Assembly (NCBI GenBank): GCA_024682015.1
Contig: JAIKZT010000205.1
Coordinates: 1 to 13,498 of the forward strand
DNA: 13,498 nt
Direction: 5' to 3'
DNA from: Clostridia bacterium
GTDB lineage: Bacteria; Bacillota; Clostridia; Peptostreptococcales; Anaerovoracaceae
Shown here: piece after piece, positions 1 to 6,727 of the stretch
How positions within the stretch are numbered: the first letter of the stretch is position 1
Layout of the letters: every line of letters starts with the position of its first letter
Position numbers and translations under genes: made by a program
Notes under the pieces: model-generated
Databases searched by the model: none
Told to the model about the DNA's origin: nothing
Seen by the model: only the letters and a program-made list of their open reading frames with translations

Positions 1-824
1 AGAACGTCTCTGAGTCCATCTCCCAGAAGGTTCAAAGCCAGCACGGACCAGACGATGGCAATGCCCGGCAGATAGATCAGATACGGAGACGTTGTGATGT
101 ATTGCCTTGCCTGAGAAAGGATGATGCCCCAGCTCGGCGTATTCGTGTCGAGGCCGATTCCAAGAAAGGTAAGACTCGCCTCGTTGAGGATGGTCAGGCC
201 CATCGTCAAGGTCAGGCGGATGATCAGCTGCGATGTGCACAGCGGGAAGATGTACTGTGCGAGGATCCGCAGATCTGACGCGCCCATCGATTTCGCCGCC
301 TCCACATGTTCAAGTTCCTTGGCGCTGATCACGCTCGTACGCACCGTCCGGACGGCTCTCGGCAGCTGCGTGATGCTCAAAGCCAGAACCAGGTTGGGTA
401 CACCTGATCCAAATACCGTAAGAATGACCAGCGCCAGAATGATCGTCGGGAAGGCCATCAGGCCGTCCATGATGCGCATGATGATGGTGTCCGCCGTTTT
501 ATAGTAACCGGCAAGAAGTCCGAGGATCGTTCCGAAGACTCCTATGACGACGAGGACCGACAACGAGACCATGATGGATACGCGGGCTCCGTACAGAATC
601 CTCGCGAATACGTCGCGCCCGAACGAATCCGTTCCGCACAGATGCTCTGCCGAAGGGGGCTGAAGCGCTTCCTTCATGGACATCAGATTCGGGTCGCACT
701 TGGCGATCTGTGGGGCGAAGATGGCCACGATGATGAGCACGGCGAGCATAAAGGCGCCGATGCACACCCTGCTGTAACGGAACCAGAACTTCCGGAAGGC
801 ATTCCATTTCTTATTTCTACTCAT
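1..824 (-). CDS. DppC/OppC-family ABC transporter permease (3' end cut by window edge)
   Basis: Inner-membrane permease of a peptide/nickel-type (family 5) ABC importer; it should pair with the permease at 837-1784 to form the membrane channel. 274 residues are visible and only a short C-terminal tail is missing, since the last visible residues (LLGDGLRDV) match the end of the family domain. The family N-terminal signature GTDSFGRDVFARILYGAR is at residues 64-81 and the EAA loop that contacts the ATPase is at about 175-194 (EAAKSMG, then IFP). Hydrophobic segments fall near residues 20-38, 85-106, 125-150, 200-215 and 248-268. The start is the ATG at 824, preceded by TTAGGAGGG at good spacing; that ribosome binding site overlaps the TAG stop of the upstream permease gene, leaving a 12-base gap and suggesting translational coupling. 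Substrate (di/oligopeptide, nickel or other) cannot be read from the sequence. Confidence 0.93.
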   Translation of the reverse strand, partial: MSRNKKWNAFRKFWFRYSRVCIGAFMLAVLIIVAIFAPQIAKCDPNLMSMKEALQPPSAEHLCGTDSFGRDVFARILYGARVSIMVSLSVLVVIGVFGTILGLLAGYYKTADTIIMRIMDGLMAFPTIILALVILTVFGSGVPNLVLALSITQLPRAVRTVRTSVISAKELEHVEAAKSMGASDLRILAQYIFPLCTSQLIIRLTLTMGLTILNEASLTFLGIGLDTNTPSWGIILSQARQYITTSPYLIYLPGIAIVWSVLALNLLGDGLRDV

Positions 825-836
825 CGCTATGCCCTC

Positions 837-1784
837 CTAATTGTACTGGATCCTTGGATCGTTGACCTTGTAGAGCAGGTCAATGATCAGATTGATCACG
901 ACGTATACCACCGCGACGAAAAGCACATGGCCCTGGATCGCCGGATAATCCCGCCGGCTGATCGAATCGTAGGCAAGACGGCCGATCCCAGGAACGTTGA
1001 ACAGCTTTTCTATGACGACCGAACCGCCCATGAGATGCGCGACGGAGATGCCTACCTGCGTCAGAATGGGGTTTGCCGCGTTTTTCAGCGCATGCACAAA
1101 CACGATCTTCGTTTTTTTCAATCCTTTGGCTCTGGCCGTGCGGATGTAGTCGTCTCCCAGCACGTCCAGCATGCTGGACCGCGTGACCCGGGCAATGCTC
1201 GCAGAGCGCTGGATCCCCATGGCAAAAGCCGGAAGGGTGAGGAAGTACAGCGTCTGGGAGAGCCCGCCGTCCGCAATGGACATGTATCCTACGGACGGGA
1301 ATATGGGATTCTTCACCGCAAGCAATATGATCAGGTTCATACCGATCCAGAAGCCCGGCATGGATATGCCAAGGATCGACAGAACCATGCATAGTTTATC
1401 CAGGAAACGGTTTCGATAGAGCGCGGCAATGATGCCGAAGAACATGCCCAGCACCGTTCCTATAAGGATGCTGTAGACGACCAGGATCCACGTGGGTTCA
1501 AGACGCTCCGTGATGATCTTCAGGACCGGTTCGTGATAGTAAATGGAATCTCCGAAGTCGCCTTTTATGACACCGGCCATCCACTTTACATACTGGAAGA
1601 CGATCGGCTGGTTCAAGCCCAGTTTTTCTTCCATGGCAGCTATCTCATCGGGCGTCGCATCGTCCCCCAGCATGACCTGGGCTGGACTTCCCGGGATGAA
1701 CCGAACGAGCGCAAAGATCAGAACGCTTACAATGATCAGCGTTGGTATGGCCGATATAATTCTTTTCAGGATATATTTGACCAT
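837..1784 (-). CDS. DppB/OppB-family ABC transporter permease
   Basis: First membrane subunit of the family-5 ABC importer, 315 residues, the normal length for DppB/OppB. A first transmembrane helix is at residues 8-28 (IISAIPTLIIVSVLIFAL), followed by the extracytoplasmic stretch with PGSPAQ at 31-36 and LGLNQP at 55-60. The core permease domain spans about 95-310, with an EAA-type loop at about 210-240 (YIRTARAKGLKKTKIVFVHA) that docks on the ATPase, and the typical family ending DYPAIQGHVLF ... DLLYKVNDPRI at 279-311. The start ATG at 1784 has AGAGGATA upstream. It sits 85 bases behind the binding-protein gene with a strong hairpin between them, and 12 bases ahead of the second permease, so it is the middle gene of the operon. 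Substrate specificity is not resolved. Confidence 0.95.
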   Translation of the reverse strand: MVKYILKRIISAIPTLIIVSVLIFALVRFIPGSPAQVMLGDDATPDEIAAMEEKLGLNQPIVFQYVKWMAGVIKGDFGDSIYYHEPVLKIITERLEPTWILVVYSILIGTVLGMFFGIIAALYRNRFLDKLCMVLSILGISMPGFWIGMNLIILLAVKNPIFPSVGYMSIADGGLSQTLYFLTLPAFAMGIQRSASIARVTRSSMLDVLGDDYIRTARAKGLKKTKIVFVHALKNAANPILTQVGISVAHLMGGSVVIEKLFNVPGIGRLAYDSISRRDYPAIQGHVLFVAVVYVVINLIIDLLYKVNDPRIQYN

Positions 1785-1812
1785 GGGTATATCCTCTCGG
1801 TTGCTATTGCGT

Positions 1813-1842
1813 GGGTGCCGGAGGATTTCTCCTCCGGCACCC
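1813..1842 (-). other. Intercistronic stem-loop between binding-protein and permease genes
   Basis: A perfect 13-bp inverted repeat (GGGTGCCGGAGGA / TCCTCCGGCACCC) closes a 4-base loop that reads GAAA in the minus-strand RNA, a GNRA tetraloop. On the minus strand it is followed by ACGCAATAGC, with no U-run, so it is not a standard Rho-independent terminator. By position (after the binding-protein stop, before the permease B start) it is likely to protect the upstream message from 3' decay or cause partial termination, giving more binding protein than permease. Structure is seen; function is inferred. Confidence 0.8.
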
Positions 1843-1869
1843 GTTTATGTCAGGATTCTTTCGAAACTC

Positions 1870-3516
1870 TTATTCAGCGTCTTTCCAGGTGTTCCAGTAG
1901 TATTTGTTTGTCGTCTCGAAGATGTCATGGACGTTCGCTCTGCAGACGATCGGGTTGATTCTCTCGCCGAACGTGATGTTGGGAACTTCCTCATAGATCA
2001 GCTTCTGGAGATCGACCCATGCGGCATAGCGGGTATCAAAGTCTGTCGTGGAGGACATCGTGTCGAGCAGTTCGGTCTTCTTTTCATTCTTCCAAAAGCC
2101 AGCCCAGGAATCGTCCATGAAGGCGATCTGCGTCGGGTCAGCCTTGGCAGTGAGACCGCCGCTGAAGATGTCGAACATATCCGGATTGCTGCGATATTCC
2201 TTCAGCGTCGCGTTGTCGTAAGACTGAACATCGATGGTAATACCGATCTCGCCGGCGAACTGCGCAACTCTGAGTGCCGTGTTGTAGAAATAGTCGTACG
2301 CGTTCGTGGTGACGAATCTCAATGTCTCGCCCTTATAGGAAGAGGCTGCCAGATACTCTTTTGCCTTGTCCAGATTGCGGTTGTTGTACTTGCCTAAAGA
2401 CTCGTCCGTGAACCATGCGCTGCTGGTCATCATGTAAGAAGGGTTGAGCCGATACAGGCTTGCGTCGCCCTGAGCGGCAAGCATCATCTCGTCCATATCG
2501 AGACAGGCAAGAATGGCGTTGCGCAGATTCTTATCCGTGCAGGGGCCCTTTTCGTTGTTGAAGATCGCGCAGGCCATGATGCCCAGATCGCTGAATTCCA
2601 GGCGGAGGTTCGGGTCAGAACCCATTTCAGCCAGCATGTTGCTGGGAACGCCTACGCCGATATCGTACGCGCCGGTCTGTACGCCGGTGATCCTTGTGGT
2701 CTTGTCGTTTACACTGTAGAAATAGATCTCGTCGCAGTAAGCCATCTTGGGCTTGGCAAATCCGGTCGCGCCTTCGTTGGCGGTCGGAACATAGCCGTCA
2801 TAGCGGGCTACGCGGACATACTGGTCTGCTTTATGCTCCACGAACTTGTAGGGGCCGGTACCGATGAGGTCGGATTCGACATTGATGTCGGAATCGGGAT
2901 ACTTTTCGCAGATGGCCTTGGGCATGATGTAGAGGCCCTGGTCGTACTGCGCAAGCGTCTGCAGAGCAAGCGGTGCGGGCTGATTGAAGTGCACGACGAT
3001 GGAATCTCCATCCACGGTAAATCCGTCAGACTTATCGCCGATCTGCTTCTGCGCGGCCTTTACATTAGCCAGCCAACGCTGGGAACTGGCATACACGTCG
3101 TCGATGGTGACCGGATCACCGTTGTGGAAGGTCACGCCGTCACGGACGGTCAGGGTGAGGACTTCTCCATCAAAGGTATAATCGCAGACGCCGGGCCAGA
3201 TCTGTCCGCCCGCATCAGGGAACAGAGCAGTCTCGAAGATGTGCGTTGCCGGAACCTGATTGTCCGCGGAGCTGGTCATCATGGCATCCAGCGAGGTGGC
3301 GTCCGTATTAATGGTGACCTTTAGTACACCACCATAGACAGGCCCTTCGTTCTCCGGCTCGGGTTCAGTTGCCGCGGGCTCGGTAGTCGCAGGTTCGGTT
3401 GTGGCCGGTTCCGTTGTCGCCGGTTCCGTTGTCGCGGGTTTGGATGTGCAGCCATTTAACAGTGCTGTCAGGCACAGTGCTGCAACGAGCAGCAATGCTA
3501 TCACACGGCTTTTCAT
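1870..3516 (-). CDS. Family-5 solute-binding lipoprotein of a peptide/nickel ABC importer
   Basis: Extracytoplasmic substrate-binding protein that captures the solute and hands it to the permeases encoded just downstream. 548 residues. Residues 1-22 form a lipoprotein signal peptide (KSR then a hydrophobic run) ending in the lipobox LNGC, with Cys23 as the lipidated residue. Residues 27-55 are a low-complexity Pro/Ala/Thr/Glu tether with five PATTE-type repeats, holding the folded domain away from the membrane. The SBP_bac_5 domain begins near residue 60; its typical segment LTLTVRDGVTFHNGDPVTIDD is at about 120-140. The start ATG at 3516 has an excellent AAAGGAGG site. It is the first gene of the minus-strand operon, divergent from the LysR-type regulator at 3663. 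Family assignment is firm; peptide versus nickel or another ligand is unresolved. Confidence 0.95.
   Translation of the reverse strand: MKSRVIALLLVAALCLTALLNGCTSKPATTEPATTEPATTEPATTEPAATEPEPENEGPVYGGVLKVTINTDATSLDAMMTSSADNQVPATHIFETALFPDAGGQIWPGVCDYTFDGEVLTLTVRDGVTFHNGDPVTIDDVYASSQRWLANVKAAQKQIGDKSDGFTVDGDSIVVHFNQPAPLALQTLAQYDQGLYIMPKAICEKYPDSDINVESDLIGTGPYKFVEHKADQYVRVARYDGYVPTANEGATGFAKPKMAYCDEIYFYSVNDKTTRITGVQTGAYDIGVGVPSNMLAEMGSDPNLRLEFSDLGIMACAIFNNEKGPCTDKNLRNAILACLDMDEMMLAAQGDASLYRLNPSYMMTSSAWFTDESLGKYNNRNLDKAKEYLAASSYKGETLRFVTTNAYDYFYNTALRVAQFAGEIGITIDVQSYDNATLKEYRSNPDMFDIFSGGLTAKADPTQIAFMDDSWAGFWKNEKKTELLDTMSSTTDFDTRYAAWVDLQKLIYEEVPNITFGERINPIVCRANVHDIFETTNKYYWNTWKDAE
3364..3438 (-). 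repeat. 15-bp tandem coding repeat (PATTE linker), five copies
   Basis: Five in-frame copies of a 15-base unit encode PATTE PATTE PATTE PATTE PAATE (residues 27-51), directly after the lipidated Cys23. Adjacent inner copies are identical or nearly so at the base level (for example GTTGTCGCCGGTTCC repeated on the plus strand), while outer copies have drifted. Near-identical units in frame make copy-number change by slippage possible without breaking the protein. Confidence 0.9.
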
Positions 3517-3571
3517 AGTTTCCTCCTTTAGTGATCAAAGTTGATTTGATAACAGGTTGGTCCGTACTTTA

Positions 3572-3601
3572 AATATAGACTCTTTAATCCGCTGAAGTCT
3601 A
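3572..3601 (-). promoter_or_regulatory. Candidate promoter of the ABC importer operon
   Basis: On the minus strand TAGACT (-35, 3596-3601, 4 of 6 matches to TTGACA) is followed after 18 bases by TATATT (-10, 3572-3577). Transcription would start near 3565, giving a leader of about 48 bases before the binding-protein ATG. The weak -35 box fits a promoter needing an activator such as the divergent LysR-type protein. Confidence 0.5.
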
Positions 3602-3612
3602 ATGAAAAAAAT

Positions 3613-3642
3613 GTGACTATTCCATAACCAATCGGTTATAAT
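3613..3642 (+). promoter_or_regulatory. Candidate promoter of the LysR-type regulator gene
   Basis: GTGACT (-35, 3613-3618, 4 of 6 matches) and a consensus TATAAT (-10, 3637-3642) are separated by 18 bases on the plus strand. The predicted start, about 3649, lies at or inside the ribosome binding site GGGGAGG (3648-3654), so the leader would be very short. The -10 box overlaps the inverted repeat at 3624-3639, which fits negative autoregulation. Confidence 0.55.
3624..3639. promoter_or_regulatory. Probable LysR-family operator (inverted repeat)
   Basis: ATAACC - AATC - GGTTAT is a perfect 6-bp inverted repeat with a 4-base centre, lying in the divergent intergenic region. Its centre is about 66 bp upstream of the inferred start of the importer transcript, and its right arm overlaps the -10 box of the regulator gene. 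LysR-family proteins typically bind an interrupted palindrome near -65 of the activated promoter, which overlaps their own promoter. Binding by this regulator is inferred. Confidence 0.6.
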
Positions 3643-3662
3643 ATTTTGGGGAGGATCTAACG

Positions 3663-4661
3663 ATGGATATCAACAGTTACCATTACGTGCAGACGCTTGC
3701 CGAAACAGGAAATTTCACGAAAGCGGCGGAAAAGCTTTACATTTCTCAACCGGCTCTCACAAAAAGCATCAACAAACTGGAGAAATCGCTGAATGTCAAA
3801 CTGTTTGACCGCACACAGAAGCCGATAGCGCTGACTTATGCCGGGGAAAGATATCTCGCCGGCATGCAAAGCGTTCTCGCCATGCATAGCCAATTGATGA
3901 TGGAGATGCAGGAGATCGCTGAAAAAAAGCACGGACGGCTGCGGGTCGGCATCCCATCCACGAGAAGCATGCTCTGGATGCCTCATATCATTCCGCGGTT
4001 CATCAGAGAATACCCAGGCATAGAAGTGCAAGTTCAAGAGGGGACCACCAGTCCTTTGGAGAATAAACTCGCCCACGATGAGATCGACCTGCTGGTCGCA
4101 TCCGCGTTGCCGCAGGAAGTCCCTGGGCTGGATTATCAGGTGCTTTGCGACGAACAAATGATGATCCTCACAGGCCAGGACCACCCATTGTTTCAGGGAC
4201 GCGACTTGCAGGAAGCTTTCTCGAACAGAAACGCCCTCCACTATATCTCTCCCGGCTGGTTCAACGGGCAGCCCTTTATCTTTGCCTCTAAAACACAGGG
4301 CTTATACCGATTCGCAACGCAGATGTTCAGCCGGTTCGACGTTCATCCACAAAAGGTATTGTCCATCGAGAATACCATAACCGCAAGGTATATTGCCATA
4401 CAGGGCGTCGGTTTTCAGCTGATCCCCGCTTCAAGCGCTTTTGCATTGAGGCTCCAGGACAAAAATATCGCTTTATGCACGATGACAGACCCGCCATTGA
4501 GGCGTTCGCTGATCATCTCCTACAAGAAGCACCACCCGCTATCCAGCGAAGCCCGCAGATTCATCGAGATCGCCATTGACGCAGCAAAGGAAGAACAGCG
4601 TAACTACATCAACCTCCCCGTCGTACACGACCTGAAGGAACTGAACAACCCGCCGGAATAA
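3663..4661 (+). CDS. LysR-family transcriptional regulator
   Basis: Cytoplasmic DNA-binding regulator of 332 residues, a little longer than the usual 290-310. The N-terminal winged helix-turn-helix covers residues 1-60, with the family pattern NFTKAAEKLYISQPALTKSI at 17-36 and LEKSLNVKLFDR at 39-50. A linker helix (about 62-88) leads to the periplasmic-binding-protein-like effector domain (about 90-300), starting GRLRVGIPSTRS. The extra length is a C-terminal tail after about residue 305. The ATG at 3663 is preceded by GGGGAGG. It is the only plus-strand gene in the window and is transcribed away from the ABC importer operon, so it most likely controls that operon in response to the transported solute or a product of it; this is inferred from position. 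The gene ends at a Rho-independent terminator at 4692-4735. Confidence 0.95.
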   Translation: MDINSYHYVQTLAETGNFTKAAEKLYISQPALTKSINKLEKSLNVKLFDRTQKPIALTYAGERYLAGMQSVLAMHSQLMMEMQEIAEKKHGRLRVGIPSTRSMLWMPHIIPRFIREYPGIEVQVQEGTTSPLENKLAHDEIDLLVASALPQEVPGLDYQVLCDEQMMILTGQDHPLFQGRDLQEAFSNRNALHYISPGWFNGQPFIFASKTQGLYRFATQMFSRFDVHPQKVLSIENTITARYIAIQGVGFQLIPASSAFALRLQDKNIALCTMTDPPLRRSLIISYKKHHPLSSEARRFIEIAIDAAKEEQRNYINLPVVHDLKELNNPPE

Positions 4662-4691
4662 ACGCCTTCTGCAGCCCCGCCCCATAAACAA

Positions 4692-4735
4692 ACCGTCGGC
4701 CAGAATCAATCGACTCTGACCGACGGTCTTTTATT
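4692..4735 (+). terminator. Rho-independent terminator of the LysR-type gene
   Basis: ACCGTCGGCCAGA (4692-4704) and TCTGACCGACGGT (4715-4727) form a 13-pair stem with one C-A mismatch and a 10-base loop, followed by CTTTTATT. On the minus strand the mismatch becomes a G-U pair and the stem is followed by TTTGTTTATGG, so it may also stop readthrough from the right. Confidence 0.85.
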
Positions 4736-4820
4736 GGCTATATATAATGTCCGAAATCACTTCCGTTTAACGCAGAAACTACCGTCGATAATCCCGCGCC
4801 TTCTGGCAGATCGCCGCAAT

Positions 4821-4847
4821 AAAAAAGGCCGGGACCGAGATCCCGGC
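4821..4847 (-). terminator. Rho-independent terminator of the glutaredoxin-like gene
   Basis: In minus-strand RNA, GCCGGGA and TCCCGGC form a 7-bp GC-rich stem around a 6-base loop, followed by CUUUUUUAUU. It lies 22 bases past the stop of the gene at 4870-5190. The stretch between this terminator and the plus-strand terminator at 4692-4735 shows no credible gene. Confidence 0.85.
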
Positions 4848-4869
4848 TATTTGCATAATACGAGCTTAT

Positions 4870-5190
4870 TTAGCAGTTTTTACCGTCCAGACTGCACATC
4901 TGACCGTTTGCAGCCTCCTTGTAGACGACAGGAAGGCCCATTTCCTTCAGCAGGGCTTCCCAGTCCAGTTCGATCGAACCATCTTCCTTCACGATGGCGG
5001 GCACGCCGACCGAACCCCGCTCTCTGCAGGGGTCAAACACGGGCAGGGAATCCCGCAGCTTCAGGAATTCCTTCAGTTCCGCCATGCTTCCCGTGATGTT
5101 CACTTCTTCATAAGCGATGCCGTGGGCATCAAAATTGGCCTTGCATTCCCGGCAATCCGGGCACAGAGGGCTTCCATAGACTTTCAGCAT
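4870..5190 (-). CDS. Glutaredoxin-related thiol protein (COG4545-like)
   Basis: Small cytosolic thioredoxin-fold protein, 106 residues from the chosen start. The N-terminal strand and active site read KVYGSPLCPDCREC, giving a CPDC dithiol at Cys10/Cys13 with an extra Cys16. The cis-proline loop is SVGVP with Pro64, followed by an acidic strand and helix. Three further cysteines are at 55, 99 and 106, the last two forming CSLDGKNC at the very end. This pattern matches glutaredoxin-related proteins common in Clostridia; a disulfide- or metal-binding role is possible but no substrate is known. The start at 5190 is preferred over an in-frame ATG at 5250 because AAAGGAGCGGAG precedes it, homology begins there, and a good promoter overlaps the upstream ATG. 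It follows the MATE gene on the same strand with no terminator between them. Confidence 0.85.
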   Translation of the reverse strand: MLKVYGSPLCPDCRECKANFDAHGIAYEEVNITGSMAELKEFLKLRDSLPVFDPCRERGSVGVPAIVKEDGSIELDWEALLKEMGLPVVYKEAANGQMCSLDGKNC

Positions 5191-5248
5191 TTTTACTCCG
5201 CTCCTTTCATCATCCAGCCGTACATTTTCGGGAGTATGTTCCGCTCTC

Positions 5249-5278
5249 ATTGTACCCCCTGCGGACTGCGCCTGTAAA
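5249..5278 (-). promoter_or_regulatory. Promoter of the glutaredoxin-like gene
   Basis: On the minus strand TTTACA (5273-5278, 5 of 6 matches) and TACAAT (5249-5254, 5 of 6 matches) are 18 bases apart. The start would be near 5242, about 50 bases before the ATG at 5190. The promoter begins just past the MATE stop codon (TAG, 5280-5282), and the upstream in-frame ATG at 5250 overlaps the -10 box, ruling against it as the start from this promoter. Confidence 0.65.
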
Positions 5279-5279
5279 C

Positions 5280-6620
5280 CTAAGGCTCCGCCAGCAGCCG
5301 CTTTTTCTTGTAATAGATGTAGATCATCGTGCCGGACACCAGCCAGCCCAGCGGCCAGGCGAGACCCACGGACAGCGGCGTGTTCACGATGCCGGTGATG
5401 ATCCGCAGATAGATCTGCCGCGCCACGACCAGGCCGCCGATCATGAAGACCGTTCCTGCCGCCGCCTTGCCGCAGCCGCGCAGCACGGCGATGTAGACGC
5501 CCATGAACGAATGGATCAGCTGCAGCGGGATGAGGTACAGCGCGAAGTCCGAGGCGAAGGCCAGCATGGCCGGGTCATCGCCGAAGATGCGGCTGACGGG
5601 GCCTCGCAGCAGCACGATGAGCACGGCCAGCACCGCCACGACGGACATGCACTGCATCAGCGAAACGCGCGTGCCATCCTCGGCCCGCTTCCATTTCCGC
5701 GCGCCGATGTTCTGGCCGATGAAGGTCGTCTGCGCCGCGTTCACGCTCTGGACGGTCATCGTCAGGACGTGGGACATGCGGCTGTAGACCACCCACGCGG
5801 CGAGGCACGACGTGCCGAAATAGCTGATGTGCGACAGCACGAGCACGTTGGAGACGGAAACGATGGACTTCTGCAGGCCCGTGGGGATGCCGATCGTGAA
5901 GATCTCCCGGATGGCGGCCATGTCGATGCGGCCGCGCCATTCGAAGCGCCAGGGCTCCTCCGTGCGGATGAGCAGGCACAGGCAAAGGATCGCCGAGATG
6001 ATCTGCGAAGCGATCGTGGCGAAGGCCGCGCCGCTTACGCCCCAATGGAAGACCGCGACGAACAGCACGTCGAGCAGCGTGTTCAGAATGGACGAAAAGA
6101 TCAGGAAATACAGGGGCCGGCGGCTGTCTCCCACCGCGCGCAGGATGCCCGAGATCGTGTTGTACAGGATGAGCCCGACCAATCCGCCGAAATAGATGTG
6201 CAGGTAAGTCGCCGACAGCGGCGCCGTTTCGGCCGGGATGTCCATCAGGCGGATGAAGACGTTCGTGAACGCAACGCCCAGAAGGCCCAGCGTAACGCCC
6301 ATCGCCAGGGAGAGCAGGATGATCGTATGCACCGCGTCCTTCAGTTCCGCCATGGCCTTGCGGCCGAAAGCCCGCGCCACGACCACGGTGCAGCCCAGCG
6401 AGACGCCGTTGAAGAAACCGACGATGACGCGGGTCATCGTCTCCGAAGCGCCCACCGCTGCCAGCGCGTCGGATCCGATGAAGTTGCCGACGATGGCGGA
6501 GTCGATGACGCTGTAGGACAGCTGAAACAGCTCGCCCAGAAAGACCGGGATGGCGAAGGCGATGAGCTGGCGGCCGATGGGGCCGTCCGTCATATCCATG
6601 GTGTGGCGGGAAGTTTGCAT
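5280..6620 (-). CDS. MATE-family multidrug/metabolite efflux transporter
   Basis: Inner-membrane cation-coupled exporter of the MATE family, 446 residues, the usual size. It consists of two six-helix MatE halves. The start of the family pattern is visible as MTDGPIGRQLIAFAIPVFLG at residues 10-29, then SYSVIDSAIVGNFIGSDALA with the conserved first-loop Asp and Asn, and a GASE segment. The second half begins near residue 230 with IREIFTIGIPTGLQKSIVS. The ending KKKRLLAEP is a basic cytoplasmic tail. The ATG at 6620 is poorly served by a ribosome binding site; an internal ATG at residue 8 (6599) has none better, so the start is uncertain by a few residues. It lies between a terminator on its upstream side and the glutaredoxin-like gene downstream. 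A hand-counted 60-base sample is about 70% GC, the richest seen in the window. The substrate is unknown. Confidence 0.93.
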   Translation of the reverse strand: MQTSRHTMDMTDGPIGRQLIAFAIPVFLGELFQLSYSVIDSAIVGNFIGSDALAAVGASETMTRVIVGFFNGVSLGCTVVVARAFGRKAMAELKDAVHTIILLSLAMGVTLGLLGVAFTNVFIRLMDIPAETAPLSATYLHIYFGGLVGLILYNTISGILRAVGDSRRPLYFLIFSSILNTLLDVLFVAVFHWGVSGAAFATIASQIISAILCLCLLIRTEEPWRFEWRGRIDMAAIREIFTIGIPTGLQKSIVSVSNVLVLSHISYFGTSCLAAWVVYSRMSHVLTMTVQSVNAAQTTFIGQNIGARKWKRAEDGTRVSLMQCMSVVAVLAVLIVLLRGPVSRIFGDDPAMLAFASDFALYLIPLQLIHSFMGVYIAVLRGCGKAAAGTVFMIGGLVVARQIYLRIITGIVNTPLSVGLAWPLGWLVSGTMIYIYYKKKRLLAEP

Positions 6621-6671
6621 GAAGGGGCTCGTTTCTTGCGAAGTGATCAGGGATTTACATCATTTTATCAC

Positions 6672-6697
6672 AAAAGCCCGCGCTTTGCAGCGCGGGC
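6672..6697 (-). terminator. Rho-independent terminator after the EF-G-like gene
   Basis: In minus-strand RNA, GCCCGCGCU and AGCGCGGGC form a perfect 9-bp stem with a GCAA (GNRA) loop, followed by UUUUGUGAU. It lies about 30 bases past the stop at 6728 and separates that gene from the MATE gene. A possible -10 box TAAAAT for the MATE gene follows at 6662-6667. Confidence 0.88.
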
Positions 6698-6727
6698 CGG
6701 GTGTTTGCGTGTCGTCTAGACGTGCAA

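Noticed and set aside
642..2397. Plus-strand open frames across the permease and binding-protein genes (642-1394, 1543-2397)
   Set aside because: They are antisense to clear ABC permease and binding-protein genes, have no convincing ribosome binding site, and show no recognisable domain.
3534..3550. Inverted repeat ATCAAA-N5-TTTGAT in the binding-protein leader
   Set aside because: Short AT-rich arms give little stability and such repeats are expected by chance in AT-rich leaders.
4734..5096. Plus-strand open frame of 120 codons between the regulator and the glutaredoxin-like gene
   Set aside because: It runs through two terminators and into the antisense of the glutaredoxin-like gene; the product is Arg/Pro/Ser-rich with no motif.
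5191..5250. Longer start for the glutaredoxin-like gene at 5250
   Set aside because: The ATG overlaps the -10 box of a good promoter, lacks a ribosome binding site, and the added 20 residues precede the start of family homology.
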